From Lumbricus rubellus (lineage: Eukaryota; Annelida; Clitellata; Crassiclitellata; Lumbricidae), in NCBI GenBank assembly GCA_945859605.1, contig OX243827.1:744501-808500 (forward strand): 64,000 nucleotides of DNA, read 5' to 3'. A program made the translations under genes and the position numbers. This document shows positions 32,894 to 42,935 of this stretch, piece after piece. Positions within the stretch are counted from its first letter, which is position 1; every line of letters begins with the position of its first letter. The notes under the pieces were generated by a model. It made no database searches. It was not told where the DNA came from and worked only from the letters and a program-made list of their open reading frames with translations.

Positions 32894-33899
32894 TCATGTT
32901 GATGATGAATTGCAATGATTGATGTTCTAAGTTCACGTGCGGTAGAATCGAGCTGTCAAATTCCGATGGGTAATTTCACATAATTAATTCTTAGCTGACT
33001 AACTGCAATGACAGCGAACTAAAATTATATATTATTGTCTGGTTTTGCAGCTAAATAAATTGAAGTCGGGAGGTACATGGGGACACCAGCAGCGACTATG
33101 ATGATGACGGCGACGACGACAACGACTGCCATGATGACGACAACAACGGCGACTACAACGATAACGATGCTGCCGCTTACGAAGAGATTGAGAAATCAAC
33201 TTGGACATGAAGATGAGCCATGAGGAATGATCGATGCTGTATCTTAAGATTAACACTGATCAGTAAAATTGTACACATGAAGAATGAAGAATGCTTTATG
33301 CCCCTTTATATTCCATGTGCACCACAGTCTATTATAATACTTCTTGCAAGCAGTTAATTCCTGATGCAAAATACCAGTATTAAAACATAATTATATCGAG
33401 GTGTGTGATTTCTTAAGTGTCAGAGTGGCCTAACACTCATGCACCTGCCTTTACAAAATTAATAAAAGTACAAAGTGTATGCCTACTCACTGAATCCGTA
33501 TTCTTGGTTTAGAACAGCCTGGAGCTTCCACATGGATCAGAACAATAATTTGGTTAATAGTTTAAAACCGAAAATAACATAATCACCTGATTTATAGCCT
33601 ACTTTACATTCAAATCTTGTTGTTGCATTTTCTCAAAACTATGTTTATGTGCATGGGTTAGGACACTCTGGAGCTCAACGCCTCAGTTTTCTTGTCGTCT
33701 GTATTAGCTTCCTTTTTTCTTGATTAATCTTAGACTTGTGGTTAATCTCTTGTGACCTTTGCTAAAAAAAGACAATAATTATTCAATTACACGCAAGCGC
33801 TGAGTCACTTTAGAATCAAAATTTAATTATTGTGACCAAAATCCTGCATTACAATAAAACGGATCGATTGGGGTTCACTTTAATTTATTGCAAAGGCTA

Positions 33900-34165
33900 G
33901 TTTCGTCTTCATTCCATTGCCACAATCACAAATATCACCACCACCACTGCCACTGCCACTGCACCCTCCACGAAAACCGCAACCACCACAAGGATAGCAA
34001 TATTATAGCCACCACTATCAGTACTACTGCCACCGCCACGAAAAACACCTGCACGCGTTGCTACAACGCCACCACCACCACTACCACCACCACCAACACC
34101 AACACTAGCGCCACCACTCCACCACCCCCACCACCACCACCGCCGCCACCACCAACAGTTGCTCT
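33900..34165. repeat. (CAC)n-rich microsatellite
   Basis: CACCACCAC and CCACCGCCA repeats, low complexity. The 33000-33880 stretch before it holds a short (GAC)n patch and otherwise nothing I recognise. Confidence 0.8.
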
Positions 34166-34260
34166 ACGACCATAACCGCCACAAAAACCAACAATCCAGC
34201 AGCAACACGGTTTCAACAGCAGAACAATAGTTATTACGACCATGACCACCGCCTTCCAAT

Positions 34261-34450
34261 CGTATGCGGACGTTTCGTCTACGGACGATTCGTCATGGAC
34301 GGTTCGTCATGGACGATTCGTCAGCTGGACGATTCGTCCATGGACGATTCGTCAGTGGACGATTCGTCAAGCGGACGATTCGTCCAGCTGACGAATCGTC
34401 CATGACGAACCGTCCATGACGAATCGTCCGTAGACGAAACGTCCGCAAAC
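34261..34450. mobile_element. 190-bp foldback element with 9-bp target duplication
   Basis: Almost the whole element is a palindrome made of GGACGATTCGTC units (left arm about 34266-34339, right arm 34372-34446). CCTTCCAAT flanks it at 34252-34260 and 34451-34459. A 9-bp duplication is typical of Mutator-like elements, but no transposase is present to confirm this. Confidence 0.75.
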
Positions 34451-34693
34451 CCTTCCAATAGACTCAGAAGATAACACATAATTATTATGCAAATAGCCCA
34501 ACAGTTTATGTGCCTGGGATGTTCCATTTTCACTTGGAGATGAGTGTTTTACTGTACATGGTTTTACAAGCTGAAGTATGATGATAACGAGCCAATCCTC
34601 TCTGTCACACAAAATCACTAATAGGTTTTATTGCAGAAGGTAGGCCTACGTTGTCTCCTTGAGTCTTCAGTGCCATCATGACAGACATGATCA

Positions 34694-35564
34694 GTGTTGT
34701 TGTCAAGACCTCAAGACCAAGACCGAGACTTTGAGCCTCAAGACCAAGACCAAGACTTTTGGGCTCAAGACCAAGACTTTTGGTATCAAGACCAAGACAA
34801 GACCTTGCGAAAATGCAGGTTCTGCTATCTTAATGAAAACGTACTTTATTCAAACAAAGCAACTCTAGGCTATAACCAAACTGCAGAGAATTCCGAGTTC
34901 AGTTCGTGCCTACAAAACTCCTTAATGTGATTATGTGCAATGTTATTGCAAATGGCTGTTGCATTTTAACAGAACCAATTCATTTTCTGACCAAGGCGTG
35001 CCCGGTGTGGCCTCATGAAAATTTCACCATGTGAAAAAATACGTTCTACAGGTGCTGAATTTGCTGGCACGCACAGCATCTTTTCAAGCACTAGATATAA
35101 ATTTAGAAATTGTGAGTCTTTTTTAAAATCCTGCCATGGCGTATGCCGCGTATCTGGACATTTCCAGCGGAGAAAGCGCCCAGAAATAAATTAATTTTCC
35201 TCCGAAAAATTGACAAAATTATAGTTTTTAGTTGCTGTTTATTATATTGTATTAGGCCTATACATGAACTGCCATAATTTATTATACCATGATTTCATTT
35301 TCTACTATATAATTATAATTTTATTAGTTATTATTATAACATAATTATGATACTATCGTGAAGGCAGGTCTTGGTCTTGGTCTTGAAAAACCAAGACCAA
35401 GACTTTGAACCTCAAGACCAAGACCTAGACCAAGACTTTGGCCCTCAAGACCAAGACCAAGACCAAGACTTTTATTCTCAAGACCAAGACCAAGACCAAG
35501 CCTTTTAAAACCGAACTCGAGCGCACTCGAGACCAAGACTTTAGTCTCGAGGACAACAAGTCGG
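34694..35564. mobile_element. Element with inverted (CAAGAC)n ends and 10-bp flanking repeats
   Basis: GACATGATCA flanks the segment exactly at 34684-34693 and 35565-35574. The left end has TTGTTGTCAAGACC followed by (CAAGAC)n. The right end has TCTTGGTC repeats, then (CAAGAC) tracts and CTCGAGGACAACAAG, so the ends are imperfect inverted repeats (TTGTTGTC / GACAACAA). Non-coding interior. Confidence 0.6.
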
Positions 35565-35872
35565 GACATGATCACAATAATAATTATTAGATTCGATTGG
35601 ATTAGCGGCCATGCATTAGCCAAACGCTCATTCGACGATGCATGCGCATTGCGCACACGCTCCTGGCAGAGCATAAAAGCCAGTGAGAGGTCTATACTCT
35701 ATAGGCCTATTGGCTGTACTCAGCTGCTGCGTTTCCAAACACGTTTCAACCATAGGCCTACGCCTATCAATAAAACATTGAAGAAACTGGAAGATGAGTC
35801 ATCCATTCACAATCGAATGCCTGATGGAAGGTAAAATGCCACAAACAAAGGTAGACGAAGACGTATTGACCA

Positions 35873-36428
35873 TTGTTGATCAATCCTTGTTGGCCTTCCC
35901 CTTGGGGTTCTGGGACGGTTAGATCGGGTTCTGCCCTCTGCTGCCCGCCTCATCGGACGAATTCCAAAATTTCGTCTGTCTCTGCTTACATGCGTGATGT
36001 GCTGCATTGGCTGCCAATAGCCCAACGCATCAATTACCGAATTGCTGCCCTTGTTTCTCGCTGTATTCTTGGTTGTGCTCCATCTTATCTGCGCGTCCTC
36101 TGTCGTCCTGTCTCTGACATTGAAGCGCGTCGGGCCCTTCGCTCCGCTGCGAAGGGACAACTGCTTGTTCCACGGGCTCGCTTAGCTACCAGACAGCGCC
36201 GAGCCTTCTCGGTTGTGGGGCCGTCAATCTGGAATGACCTCCCCTGAACCTCCATCTCCTCCATCTGACCAGTCAATTTTTATTTCTCAAGTCCCTTAAA
36301 TCTTTTTTTAAAGTCGTTGCTGGGCTGGGAGCGCCTCTAAGTAGTTTCTTTAAGAGGCGCTATATAAATTCTAATAATGAATGAATGAATGAATGAATGA
36401 ATGAATGAATGAATGAATGAATGAATGA
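35873..36428 (+). pseudogene. L2-like LINE, 3' fragment with (AATG)n tail
   Basis: Reads 'LHWLPIAQRINYRIAALVSRC', 'RRALRSAAKGQLLVPRARLA' and 'RAFSVVGPSIWNDLP', then a 3' UTR carrying 'GGGAGCGCCTCTAAGTAG...AAGAGGCGCTATATAA' and an (AATG)n tail at 36378-36428. The last segment matches the tails of the local SINEs, so this LINE family is the likely mobiliser of the SINE. Confidence 0.75.
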
Positions 36429-36569
36429 AGATGGCGCACAACCAGACGAAATTCAACAAGAATCAAAAGCGGACAACCGTCAGAGAGAGTGGAGACCGAG
36501 AATGATTGAGAATAAGTCAGTTACCGATGGATGTGAGACCGATTTAGATGGAGAACCTGATGATGGGTC

Positions 36570-36890
36570 ATTGGTCTTCCCCTGCCTTCCCTTCCCACCC
36601 ATCCCCTTCCCATCTCCTCCCTCTCCCCCTCTCTACCCCCTCTTCCCCTTACCTCCTCCCATCCTCCTCTACCTCCTCCCGTCCCTATCCCCTCCCTTCC
36701 CCTCCACCTTTCACTCCACCCTACCCATCTCCCCCTCCCAGTTCCATCTCCCTCCCTCCATTAATCCATCCATCCATCCCTCCGTCCATTCCTCTGCTTC
36801 CCTGCATCCCTCCCTCCTCCATCCCTCCCCTCCGCTTCCTTCCCTCCCTCTTCGTCCCGCTCCCTCCCCTTACTTTCCTCCCTCACACCG
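36570..36890. repeat. Polypyrimidine tract (CCT-rich)
   Basis: Pyrimidine-rich C/T sequence directly preceding the polypurine array, so the two can pair as an imperfect inverted repeat. Long proline/serine frames here are artefacts. Confidence 0.85.
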
Positions 36891-36953
36891 AGGGTGAAGG
36901 AAGGAGGGAGAGAAGATAGAAAGGGAAGGAAGGGAGGGAGAGAGGGACGGACG

Positions 36954-37738
36954 GAGGGAGGGAGGGAGGGAGGGAGGGAGGGAGGGAGGGAGGGAGGGAG
37001 GGAGGGAGGGAGGGAGGGAGGGAGGGAGGGAGGGAGGGAGGGAGGGAGGGAGGGAGGGAGGGAGGGAGGGAGGGAGGGAGGGAGGGAGGGAGGGAGGGAG
37101 GGAGGGAGGGAGGGAGGGAGGGAGGGAGGGAGGGAGGGAGGGAGGGAGGGAGGGAGGGAGGGAGGGAGGGAGGGAGGGAGGGAGGGAGGGAGGGAGGGAG
37201 GGAGGGAGGGAGGGAGGGAGGAGGGAGGGAGGGAGGGAGGGAGGGAGGGAGGGAGGGAGGGAGGGAGGGAGGGAGGGAGGGAGGGAGGGAGGGAGGGAGG
37301 GAGGGAGGGAGGGAGGGAGGGAGGGAGGGAGGGAGGGAGGGAGGGAGGGAGGGAGGGAGGGAGGGAGGGAGGGAGGGAGGGAGGGAGGGAGGGAGGGAGG
37401 GAGGGAGGGAGGGAGGGAGGGAGGGAGGGAGGGAGGGAGGGAGGGAGGGAGGGAGGGAGGGAGGGAGGGAGGGAGGGAGGGAGGGAGGGAGGGAGGGAGG
37501 GAGGGAGGGAGGGAGGGAGGGAGGGAGGGAGGGAGGGAGGGAGGGAGGGAGGGAGGGAGGGAGGGAGGGAGGGAGGGAGGGAGGGAGGGAGGGAGGGAGG
37601 GAGGGAGGGAGGGAGGGAGGGAGGGAGGGAGGGAGGGAGGGAGGGAGGGAGGGAGGGAGGGAGGGAGGGAGGGAGGGAGGGAGGGAGGGAGGGAGGGAGG
37701 GAGGGAGGGAGGGAGGGAGGGAGGGAGGGAGGGAGGGA
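36954..37738. repeat. (GGGA)n microsatellite, about 196 units
   Basis: A 785-bp run of GGGA/GGAG with a single slip (one G missing near 37220). Purity suggests recent expansion. Strongly biased to form G-quadruplexes or triplex DNA. All long frames across it are artefacts. Confidence 0.97.
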
Positions 37739-37739
37739 A

Positions 37740-38840
37740 CTGAACAGAGGGGTCCAAAATGCAACAACCCTCGGGGATGGTTGCAACAGTATTTAAAGTA
37801 GCATAAATATTCAAATAAGGCTGCATAGCCCAGGGGCCAACTGAGGTCTGCCTGTGCATCTAACTTATAAGAATGTAACAATTAAACAAATTTAAAATTA
37901 AGAGTATCGAGATCATCAAGAAAGATAGAAAAACTGTTTTGCCATAGTAATCGTCATGCGAAAAGTCTGATAAATATTCTCCAGTGGCCTATAACCGATA
38001 GCGTTGGACCGGCTACTTCTGCCTAATGATATTCAATATTTAATTTAAAATGTAAGATTATTTCAAGCCCTCAGATTTGTATTTCAGGGAACTCTATAGA
38101 ATCGTTTCCAGTGTGAGAGTTATGGTTGTCCCTCCACCAAAAATATTGTAAACTTGATTTATTATATATGCCCAATAAATCGTCTCATAGCCTACAGTTG
38201 AAGAAGCTTGTGTTTGTCATCCATCCTCGAGATTGGCACCGATATGGCCAATCAGAATATATCTTATAGAATTATTTGTACCGGCAATGAAGTTAACTCG
38301 CATAAAAAAAACAATGGAGGCACATACATGTAATCCCTACAAATATTCAGTGCAAACCACCTCAAAGTAATACAATAAGTTCACTTGCTTCCACAATTAT
38401 AACCCATAATGCATGACACCAACCATCTGCAAATAGTCAGCAATTGATTTTGGTTACCTACGGGATAAGTCGGTGTCATAATTTCTCCATACGCAGATTT
38501 ACTTTCTCAATTTATCGCATTACTGTTGAATAATTAAATTTGTGACTTTGACAGTCCAAGACTAGCACCGCTCTCACTAACGTCATTTTTTACACCCATC
38601 TTTGTTTCTTTACTTGCAGAACCGCAATCAGTTTTCGCTAACAATTTTTCATCGTCACGGATAGTTTAGTGGTCAAAAATAGACCAACAGAGGTCAAGTG
38701 ATGAGAGCATGTAACATGGCTTAATATAATTCAATCAGTGTGCCAATTCATATAGAATGCATAGAGCCTGTAATATTTTAATACAATGTGCTCTAACTGC
38801 GACGGGCAGGCCAACAATGAAAGCGGTTTTTTTAAATAAA
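37740..38840. other. No gene recognised
   Basis: AT-rich sequence. 'GGGATGGTTGCAACA' at 37774-37789 is related to the repeat at 38845-39275. Nothing else supportable. Confidence 0.3.
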
Positions 38841-38844
38841 CGTA

Positions 38845-39275
38845 TGGGGTTGGTTGCAACATGTTGCAACCAGCCCCGAAAAAAATGTTGCAACCAGCCC
38901 CGAAGCAATGCTTACACAGTCTTATGGAACAAAATTTTGACGGCGCTGATTATAAATAAAATGACTAAATGCATTTTCAAGCTGAACTACTTGTCCAACT
39001 TATAGAACCAAAGGAAAAAATATTTCTTCAAAACATTCGGCTATATAACGAAAAAACCAAAAACCGAAAAATTTACTTTCGATTGCCAAAAACGATTTTT
39101 TTATTTTTCAGTAGACATTATCAATTGATTGCTAAGAAATTAGGACACATTGGCCTAAAATGTATTCTTTACAAAATGGTTTGCTTCATTTTCAGTTGCT
39201 ATTATGTAGCGCCGAAATATCAATGGTGTTGCAACCAACACCTGTTGCAACCAGCCCCGGTCTCCCCTATTTGCA
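38845..39275. mobile_element. Repeat with GTTGCAACCAGCCCCG ends
   Basis: The left end has 'GGGGTTGGTTGCAACATGTTGCAACCAGCCCCG' plus a direct copy. The right end has 'GTTGCAACC...TGTTGCAACCAGCCCCGGTCTCCCC'. Read outward from the right, GGGGAGACCGGGGCTGGTTGCAACA looks like a MITE terminus. Exact ends and target duplication are not clear. Confidence 0.45.
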
Positions 39276-39300
39276 CCAGTTAAGATGCGATCTAGCGGAA

Positions 39301-39490
39301 TGGGGTGATGCTGTGTTTTGTGAGGTGCGGTGGAGTTGTAGTGTGTTCAGTTCCTTAGTTAGAGAGCCTGAATGTTGCAGTTTCGAATCCACTTCAAGTC
39401 ACTTCGGCGTAAAACTCGGATTCAGTGTACGCGCTGTATTCGGGAGCGCCTCTCAGTAGAAACCTCGAAGAGGCGTTGCAACATTGCAAC
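39301..39490 (+). repeat. tRNA-derived SINE
   Basis: A head with degraded A/B boxes ('GCAGTTTCGAATCCACTTCAAG') is followed by 'CTTCGGCGTAAAACTCGGATTCAGTG' and 'CGGGAGCGCCTCTCAGTAG...AGAGGCGTTGCAA'. Same family as 24640 and 57112. Confidence 0.65.
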
Positions 39491-39494
39491 AATT

Positions 39495-41320
39495 GCTCAT
39501 AGGCCCGCGACTTTAATATAATTATTTGTCACAGCCTTAGCAGTTCTGATGGCCCTAGTTCTACTCTGTGTCCGCGTGTCATACCATACACGAAATTGGT
39601 TGATTTTGAATGAGAATCGCCGTCACTATCGTTAATAGCATTAGCATAACAATAATTATTACCAGTTGCTATCCGCGTCACTTAATTAGGAGTCTGCCCT
39701 TTACTTGTTTCAATGTTCTATAGATGCAGTCGGACAAGCAATGGATATGTTCAGTAGGCGCATGCCTGGCTCTGTTGCTAGGTGTCTTACTCTGAGTGGT
39801 AGATGCAATTTAAATATTCAATACATCATAGGTGACCAGTGGACGAGTGGCCTACTTCGAAAATGGAAGATGAATATCAGCTGTAAGCTTAAACATAATT
39901 ATATTATGTACCGGGTATAATTTTATTATACAGCAGTGACTCCAACACTGATTCTTGAGGAACTTCAAATGTGAATGGAACCATAAGGTGCCAGTCACCC
40001 AAATAGCCATTGGGTAAAGTCAGTGGACTATTAATTATGTAATGGCCTCTTTATGCGTTGTCGTCTCTCGATGATACTCCATGTAGGCCTACGGGTATTT
40101 CTATGAACACAAATAAAATGACAATTCCTATGTGTCGTGATTGCATGGTCTTCGTTGAACTACCTTTCACCGCGTTTTCCAACTTTAATGGTGTTACTAA
40201 TGGTGATTGCAACCCACGAAAAAGCCTCCAGATGGCGCACGGCCGATTGGCACCAGCTGCATCAGCTGGCGATTTCCTAGCCTACCTGTTTGTCTTCATG
40301 TCTCTTGATTCTGTTCAGTTTAATATTTTCAATGTGTCCAATGTTTTAGGCTACGAAGAAACGATGGATGTTACCGACCATCACGAACAGCTGTTGGAAC
40401 TATGCTGCTATGGCCAATAATAAAAAATTTGTCAGTCTCAATAGACGTGAAACAAAGATTGAATCTACGACATTGACTAAGCTTTTCTCATATGTAAAGA
40501 GACACGAGTATGACAGCAGCCAAGTCATGAATCGTTCAGACTGAAAATAAACAAAAGATCTGATTGGTGTATTTTATTGTAAAGCATTATTTTATCATCA
40601 CTATGAAATATTATTTACGGCGAAATATTTGCAGCGAAATGACAGTTAATCCTAACAAAGAATTTATTTCAGTTGGTCTAGCAAGAGCTTATTGCACTGA
40701 TTTATTTAAAGAATTTCAAAACACGATCATTTACTATTTAAATAAACACACGATGCTAATGCAAACATGCAAATGAGTCACATGAGCTTGGTGTGCAACT
40801 GGCCGTAGACTCATAGGTGATGCACCACGTAGGCCTATAGGCTACGAGTAGGCCTATGTAAAGAGAAGGACAATTATTTATTGGTTAGATTACAACTATG
40901 TAATGCTACACCCGAAAATTAATTTTAATGCTACCTTTACCGAAAAACAGGAAACCCAAATCCCAGTGATGTTTTTAAAAATAATAAATGCGTGTGTCTA
41001 AACCGACTTTAACCAAAGCAAGTAGGCCTAGGCTAGGCCTATGATTGTAAATAATTGAAGCGAAGATAAAAATCAAGAAGGATGAATGTCTGCGTTCGCC
41101 TATTTAAGATCATGTGATTCCAACGTTAGCTTATGTCCAGTTGTTAAGTCTTCGAATGGTGTGCTCAACTAGATCTGTTTATTAACGGTAAGATATTAGG
41201 CCTACCATGAATTTCGTGTTCGCGGAACAAAACTTTTAGCGTGCATTAGGTTATTCCTGTTTCAGCTGTAAGAAGTAATCATTGCTATGGCTTCACCTCT
41301 GATGGAAATTAACCAGAAAT
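39495..41320. other. Host flank left of the Polinton; one hypothetical frame
   Basis: No recognisable gene. The longest frame (40058-40420, 120 codons) has no motif and a codon pattern like its surroundings; it may be chance. TAGGCCTA repeats are dense at 40830-41045. The last six bases are the left copy of the Polinton target duplication. Confidence 0.3.
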
Positions 41321-41326
41321 GCTGTT
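41321..41326. repeat. Polinton target-site duplication, left (GCTGTT)
   Basis: GCTGTT directly precedes the element and recurs directly after it at 56737-56742. Six bases is the diagnostic length for Maverick/Polinton integration. Confidence 0.9.
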
Positions 41327-41352
41327 AGTAGAGGGCTAATAAGGCGGCTGAC

Positions 41353-41433
41353 TCATTTGACCAGTACAGCCTTGACCTTCGCCCATTTGACCAGTACAGC
41401 CTTGACCTTCGCCCATTTGACCAATACAGCCTT
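41353..41433. repeat. 30-bp direct repeats at the element tip
   Basis: Two full copies and one partial of the unit CATTTGACCAGTACAGCC-TTGACCTTCGCC, mirrored in the right TIR at 56630-56710. Terminal iterons of this kind could be bound by replication or integration proteins; that role is inferred. Confidence 0.8.
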
Positions 41434-41526
41434 AAAAAAGTAAAAAAAGTAAAAAAAAGTAAAAAAAGTAAAAAAGTAAAAAAAAAAAGTAAAAAAGTAA
41501 AAAATATTTTCTCTGGCGTATGTAAA

Positions 41527-41844
41527 ATGGACTACTCGAAGAAAACTGTTACTGAATTACGAAAAATCGCCGAGCGCAGCGGCAAGCATGCATATTTTAC
41601 AAGACGGTGGATAGCGAAGTTCATTGCTAAAATTGACGCCCACACCCGCGAATGCTACGACGATGAATGCTCATGCAAGAATTCACGGCCGGATGGACAA
41701 CAAGGGCCAGGCGAGACCATCGTCGTTCGTCGTCGGCGCAATGGCAACTCGCCCCCGTGTGATGTTAGTTTGATCGACAACGAGATCATCGTCGTTAATT
41801 GTCAATGCAATGGCAACTCATGCCTGTGTGATGTAAGGGCGTGA
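41527..41844 (+). CDS. TIR-encoded SAP-like protein, left copy
   Basis: A 105-aa frame whose ATG sits in the TAAAATG context used by the other genes of this element. Residues 1-36 ('MDYSKKTVTELRKIAERSG...') follow the SAP helix-turn-helix pattern and resemble the N-terminus of this element's polymerase ('MDYSSYNLKELRQIPKQRG'). A Cys-rich patch (CYDDECSC, about residues 43-50) and an Arg run follow. SAP domains bind DNA; here the likely partner is the element's own ends or A-rich tract. It differs from the right-hand copy by about four residues. Function unproven. Confidence 0.6.
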   Translation: MDYSKKTVTELRKIAERSGKHAYFTRRWIAKFIAKIDAHTRECYDDECSCKNSRPDGQQGPGETIVVRRRRNGNSPPCDVSLIDNEIIVVNCQCNGNSCLCDVRA

Positions 41845-41972
41845 GCGGACTACGACGTAGATACGGGATTACAATATCGCAAACGATTTTACACCGTTGG
41901 TTTATAATCGTGTTTGGATCAATCAAATATTATTTTTTTTCTCCAAACACGGCATATTTTTTCATAATCGTC

Positions 41973-42935
41973 TCACAATGTCATCAAGTTTTCGTTATTA
42001 ATCCAAGAATTGAACGAGTCTGGGTAGCCTAACCACTTCACGAGTGATTTCTTCCCACGTTTCCTAATCACTTTTTCGATTCTAAATATTTCTTGAGTTG
42101 TTTTCTGTAGCTCCTGCTCATAGAATGACCCCTGTATTTCCTCAGAATTAGAATCAGTGATCTTGTAAGTTGGCGGATCTGTATATTGAACCTGGGATAC
42201 TACAAAAACCTCCTCTGTCCATCTAGGTATATATCCTTTGTCAAAAATGCTCTTCTTCCTAGTTATTCTGACTCGATCGCCGACTGAAAACTTTGGTGTA
42301 ATAGGCCCTGAAATCTCATCGCCGTATAAATTCATAAATACAGTCTTTTCGTTCACTTTCATACTAGCCTTCGCGGGGGCCATTTTGATCGAAGAATGTC
42401 TCGTGTCATTATAATTACTAACCATCTCATCTAATACATCGATATATCTTCTAGTTGAATTAGCAGTAAAGTACTTGAACATTTTATCTTTCATCGTACG
42501 CACCCATCTTTCTGCGATACAACTTTTGCTCTCGTTTTCGGTAGAATACAACTCGACTAAATTCTTCACATTTTTGTTATAAAATTCTTTCCCTTTGTCG
42601 CACCAAACTTTGACTGGCTGTCGACCACCCCCGAGTATCTTCACGAACCCATCAGCTGTAGACTTCCCACTCTTGTCATGTAATGGAACGATCCATCCAT
42701 ACTTGGAAAACACATCTATGACGGTCAATAGAAATTTCACGCCATCATTATCTCTGGCGAAGGCCTGCATGTCGATTAGGTCAGCCGCCCAAATCTGGTC
42801 AATCCCGCCAACACGGACCCGCCTCGTCCTAAATTTTCTCACTACTGGTTTGTGTAATTCATTCGCTAATTGATTAGTCCATTTCAGGTCCTGCTGTAAT
42901 TCTGGGCTTTTTTTAAACCCAAACCTAGGCTTGTT
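41973..42935 (-). CDS. Polinton integrase (retroviral-type, chromodomain), probably impaired
   Basis: The minus-strand open frame runs from 42935 (just after TAA) to 41973 but has no ATG before the catalytic core; 42842 is only GTG. 'ELHKPVVRKFRTRRVRVGGIDQIWAADLID' opens the rve domain. Catalytic residues appear to be D (AADLID), D (WCDKGKEFYN) and E (IAERWVRTMK). Only 28 residues separate the second D from E, where retroviral-type integrases usually have 35. A C-terminal chromodomain follows ('IEKVIRKRGKKSLVKWLGYPDSFNSW'). The family inserts linear DNA with 6-bp duplications. The first exon or start may be missing, spliced or lost. The 5' end overlaps the phospholipase gene stop. Confidence 0.85.
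   Translation of the reverse strand, partial: NKPRFGFKKSPELQQDLKWTNQLANELHKPVVRKFRTRRVRVGGIDQIWAADLIDMQAFARDNDGVKFLLTVIDVFSKYGWIVPLHDKSGKSTADGFVKILGGGRQPVKVWCDKGKEFYNKNVKNLVELYSTENESKSCIAERWVRTMKDKMFKYFTANSTRRYIDVLDEMVSNYNDTRHSSIKMAPAKASMKVNEKTVFMNLYGDEISGPITPKFSVGDRVRITRKKSIFDKGYIPRWTEEVFVVSQVQYTDPPTYKITDSNSEEIQGSFYEQELQKTTQEIFRIEKVIRKRGKKSLVKWLGYPDSFNSWINNENLMTL

Larger units (their letters stand above)
41327..41941 (+). repeat. Polinton left terminal inverted repeat (about 615 bp)
   Basis: Matches 56121-56736 in reverse complement with few differences. From the tip inward: AGTAGAGGGCTAATAAGGCGGCTGA, nearly three copies of a 30-bp repeat (CATTTGACCAGTACAGCCTTGACCTTCGCC, 41353-41433), an A-rich (AAAAAAGT)n tract, then the 105-aa ORF and its 3' flank. 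Homology ends at about 41941 in a poly-T run. Confidence 0.9.

Noticed and set aside
36421..36919. Proline/serine-rich frames
   Set aside because: Low-complexity translation of the C/T-rich tract.
36894..37796. Long open frames of SLPPSLPPS / GREGGREG repeats on both strands
   Set aside because: Direct translation of the (GGGA)n microsatellite; every frame of a tetranucleotide without stop codons stays open.
40058..40420. 120-codon hypothetical frame
   Set aside because: No domain, no signal peptide and no neighbouring coding evidence; length is within chance for this region.
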